Shown: piece by piece, positions 45,566-47,677 of the stretch
Numbering within the stretch: the stretch's first letter is position 1
Layout of the letters: each line of letters opens with the position of its first letter
Assembly (NCBI GenBank): GCA_023458315.1
Contig: JAEXAH010000073.1
Coordinates: 1 to 47,677 of the forward strand
Source of the DNA: Pseudomonadota bacterium
GTDB taxonomy: Bacteria > Pseudomonadota > Alphaproteobacteria > Rhodospirillales > Magnetospirillaceae
Direction of reading: 5' to 3'
DNA length: 47,677 nucleotides
The notes under the pieces: generated by a model
What the model saw: the letters and a program-made list of their open reading frames with translations, nothing else
Told to the model about the DNA's origin: nothing
Databases searched by the model: none
Made by a program: the position numbers and the translations under genes

Positions 45566-46684
45566 TCAGCTGACCATAATCCATTCAACCTTTCGCTTAT
45601 CTCGATAAAGCGCGGTTGTTTCAGGATTCTTGTGCCCTAACAAAGCCTGACTATCGGTCCCCTGGCGATCGTACAACCGGGTGGCCAGAGACCGAAGTTC
45701 GTGAAATGTAGGGGGCGTACCAGTTCCCCAATCAATGTCCAACTTATCACGGCAAGCAGCGAATTCCGCCGAGATGGTCGCGGGACGCACTTGGGCGCCA
45801 GGCACTGCCCGGCCCGCATGTTTGGTGTGATGGACAAAATAACGCGTAAGAACATGCCTCGAACGACAACGGGTAATCACCTCGCCAATGCTCAAGTTAA
45901 TCGCCTGAAGCCGTAGATCGAGTGGAAATGAGATTTTGATACCATGCCGTCGCGTCTTCAGCGGCTCAACCCAAAGCCGACCATCGCGTTGACCGTCGGG
46001 ATTCATCAGGTTCGTTGGTCCGATTACAGCCACATCCTCTCGCCGCAACCCAGTCACCAGCGCCAGCAGGAAACTATTTGCCACCCAGGGGTCACAGTCT
46101 CGCTCGGCGATTTCGACGATCCGCAGGAACTCGGGCAGTTCCAATCGCTGACGTCGAACAGACACCTTGGCGGCGTAAGTGGGGGTCACCGGATTGACGT
46201 CCACCCAACCCGCACCGATAGCCGCACGGAAACAATCGGTCAGCACCGTGCGCATAGCCACCGCCATGCGGCTTTTCCCGGCCTGTTCGTATTCGCGCAG
46301 AAAGTCGGCAATGTCCGCAGTGGTGATGGCATCTATTTGCAAGGACCCGAAGCGCGCTTCAATGGTCCGAAGTTTCTGGCGATCGGAGTCACGCGTGGAC
46401 TCAGCTCGCTCCCGATTGGCCAGGACCTCGTCCCGATAACGGGCAATCCACAGACTCATGGCGCGATCGGCACGCCCTGTCAGCGTGTCAATCAAACGAC
46501 GATGCTGCGTCAGCTGGGCCACAGCCACGTTCGCCTCGACGGCCTCCGCGACCGCTTTACGAAGATCACGTCCCAGGCCGTGAAACTTACCACTCCGAGG
46601 ATCACGCCAAATATAATACCCACTGGAACGCCGATAGAGATTCGGCGGCAGATCCTTGTTGCCCCTGCGACGGGGTCTAGCCAC
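45566..46684 (-). CDS. int: Lambda-type tyrosine integrase
   Basis: 372 aa. The N-terminus (RRRGNKDLPPNLYRRSSGYYIW, then RDPRSGKFHGLGRD) is the lambda-Int-like arm-binding domain. A SAM-like core-binding domain spans about 75-170. The catalytic set is complete: R214 (TGLRREDV), K243, H328 and R331 (HELR), H351 (LLGHK) and nucleophile Y360. It recombines attP and attB to integrate a mobile element. It overlaps the excisionase gene by 8 bp and faces hamAB tail to tail. The arm-binding domain implies arm-type sites nearby. Confidence 0.94.
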   Translation of the reverse strand: MARPRRRGNKDLPPNLYRRSSGYYIWRDPRSGKFHGLGRDLRKAVAEAVEANVAVAQLTQHRRLIDTLTGRADRAMSLWIARYRDEVLANRERAESTRDSDRQKLRTIEARFGSLQIDAITTADIADFLREYEQAGKSRMAVAMRTVLTDCFRAAIGAGWVDVNPVTPTYAAKVSVRRQRLELPEFLRIVEIAERDCDPWVANSFLLALVTGLRREDVAVIGPTNLMNPDGQRDGRLWVEPLKTRRHGIKISFPLDLRLQAINLSIGEVITRCRSRHVLTRYFVHHTKHAGRAVPGAQVRPATISAEFAACRDKLDIDWGTGTPPTFHELRSLATRLYDRQGTDSQALLGHKNPETTALYRDKRKVEWIMVS

Positions 46685-46922
46685 GGCCCGCCTCCAACAG
46701 CAGTTTTCGAGCTAACGCGCCACGTATCTCGCTCACTCGCTCCACAGGGCGCCTCGGATCGCGGTACACAGCTTCAGGATCCACATAGTAGCTCCTCCCC
46801 TGCAGCTCAGCCTCGGGCCAGAGACGCTTTTCCCGCGCCCATCGGCGCAGGGTATGAACGCTTGGCGCATCCTCACCATAGACAAGCTTTGCCCAGCTCT
46901 CGAGAAGGATCCACCTAGCCAT
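46677..46922 (-). CDS. xis: Excisionase (lambda Xis-like)
   Basis: 81 aa. The pattern ILLESWAKLVYGEDAPSVHTLRRWAREKRLWPEAELQGRSYYVDPEAVY is the winged-helix excisionase fold: a first helix with W, the TLRRWAREKRLWP recognition helix and a wing ending in the Y-V-D-P-E-A-V segment. Xis bends DNA at the attachment site and steers the integrase to excision. It is the first gene of the xis-int unit. Its upstream region carries no other gene. Confidence 0.88.
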   Translation of the reverse strand: MARWILLESWAKLVYGEDAPSVHTLRRWAREKRLWPEAELQGRSYYVDPEAVYRDPRRPVERVSEIRGALARKLLLEAGRG

Positions 46923-47078
46923 CTTTCGACCCTCAACACCATGCCACCGAACGGCACATCACGACCGCGAAGATCACCGCCCATAAGAGGGTTAAAAGAT
47001 TCGAGAGGCCGATTCGCAAGGGGGGCTGCGTAAAAAAATTCCGCCCAACGCGACGGACACGTCCCCACAGCTGCACTT

Positions 47079-47104
47079 GCCCCCATCCTGCCAAGAATGG
47101 GGGC
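47079..47104. promoter_or_regulatory. Perfect dyad GCCCCCAT-N10-ATGGGGGC upstream of xis
   Basis: 8-bp arms around CCTGCCAAGA, about 160 bp before the xis start. Might be an operator or a transcription stop for either strand. Inferred. Confidence 0.4.
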
Positions 47105-47147
47105 ATTTCCTACGGCGGGCATGCCTGAAATGGCAATTGTCGGCTCC

Positions 47148-47508
47148 GGGTACCGCCCGGGTACCGCCCGGGTACCGCATTTTTCGCAGTTTTCTGCGGG
47201 TTTGATGGGGGCGGTACCCGGTACCCGCCCCCCGACAGAGCCCTATAAAGAGATTCACGGAAAGAGCACCCACACTCTCATGTATCTGTTATTTACCGGG
47301 TACTGCGGGTACCGCTATCTATCTATATCTATTTTATTCAATGAAATTAGTTAGTTAGGTAGAGAAAACCCGGTACCCAAGGCGGTACCCGGCGCGGTAC
47401 CCGCCGAATGGAAACGGGTACCGCATCTCCCCTAAAGAGATACAATTTATGAGAATGACAATTATAGATTGCCAACGCACTTCCGGGCCAAGCACCACTG
47501 CCGGTACC
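47148..47508. repeat. Cluster of eleven GGTACC-centred iterons
   Basis: GGTACC occurs at 47149, 47160, 47171, 47213, 47220, 47308, 47372, 47384, 47396, 47417 and 47503, with a GGTACT variant at 47299. Most are extended as GGGTACCGC or its complement GCGGTACCC, in both orientations. The first three form exact 11-bp tandem units (GGGTACCGCCC). The copies surround the AT-rich 47315-47368. No reading frame explains the conservation. The 46923-47677 gap is otherwise gene-free. Candidate roles: integrase or excisionase arm sites, replication origin iterons, or a partition site. Confidence 0.85.
47315..47368. other. AT-rich core inside the iteron cluster
   Basis: CTAT tetranucleotide repeats (CTATCTATCTATATCTATTT) run into TTAGTTAGTTAGG, in sharp contrast with the GC-rich surroundings. 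A DNA-unwinding element of a replication origin has this appearance, as do IHF-bent att sites. No DnaA box of good quality was found beside it. Confidence 0.5.
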
Positions 47509-47677
47509 CGGAAATGCCGGGGGGCAACTCCGGACCCAGGCCATAGCGATATACGGCACGTCTACACGCGCGATCGGCCACCGACGTACCGAACCGCATT
47601 GTCACCGATGTTCAGTGGTTGTGTGTCGGTGAAACAGCCAGTGCCCTGCCGAGTGCCGAGCGGAGCTGTCTCATGGA

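Noticed and set aside
47148..47508. CRISPR array reading of the GGTACC repeats
   Set aside because: Repeat core is only 6-9 bp, spacing varies from 7 to about 86 bp, orientation changes and no cas gene is present.

Overview
The window is about 66% G+C DNA that looks like the chromosome of an alphaproteobacterium of the order Rhodospirillales. A Magnetospirillum-like genome is the best guess. This rests on the alphaproteobacterial rne/amidase pair, the short L36 type, DUF2336 proteins, the abundance of chemotaxis and c-di-GMP proteins and a sensory [NiFe] hydrogenase. No 16S rRNA or tRNA gene was seen, so the genus is an inference.

Left part (1-16.3 kb): the 5' part of a periplasmic amidase gene is divergent from rne (RNase E), which has a long structured leader and a clear terminator. 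A two-gene cassette follows (GIY-YIG-like protein plus DUF4268/nuclease-like protein) that looks accessory. Then come signalling genes: an orphan NarL-type regulator, mobB, a REC-REC-GGDEF diguanylate cyclase, a large nested inverted repeat, a chemoreceptor with a STAS protein, and a periplasmic solute-binding protein. The block ends with a membrane-sensor/DEDDh exonuclease fusion, a small membrane protein, an N-formylglutamate amidohydrolase and rpmJ.

Middle part (16.3-42.2 kb): an IR-bounded gene-free element, an unrecognised conserved protein and a DUF2336 protein separated by an exact 28-bp tandem repeat, a class I glutamine amidotransferase, and a complete branched-chain amino-acid transporter operon livK-H-M-G-F on the minus strand. 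Then an EAL protein, ligA, a TPR protein, the RNA/cold-shock cluster rhlE-infA-cspA, a DUF4442 hotdog protein, tex with a downstream solute-binding protein, a GH17-GT2 glucan synthase fusion, and hupU-hupV, a regulatory hydrogenase whose large subunit ends exactly at the CTVH metal-binding motif.

Right part (42.2-47.7 kb): a mobile, defence-bearing segment. It has a two-gene Hachiman system (hamA, DUF1837 nuclease; hamB, SF2 helicase), a convergent lambda-type integrase and overlapping excisionase, and about 750 bp without an evident gene. That last stretch has eleven copies of the palindrome GGTACC (mostly as GGGTACCGC/GCGGTACCC) around a very AT-rich core, which reads like an origin, integrase-arm or partition-type site. 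This array is the least explained signal in the window; Hachiman itself is a described system.
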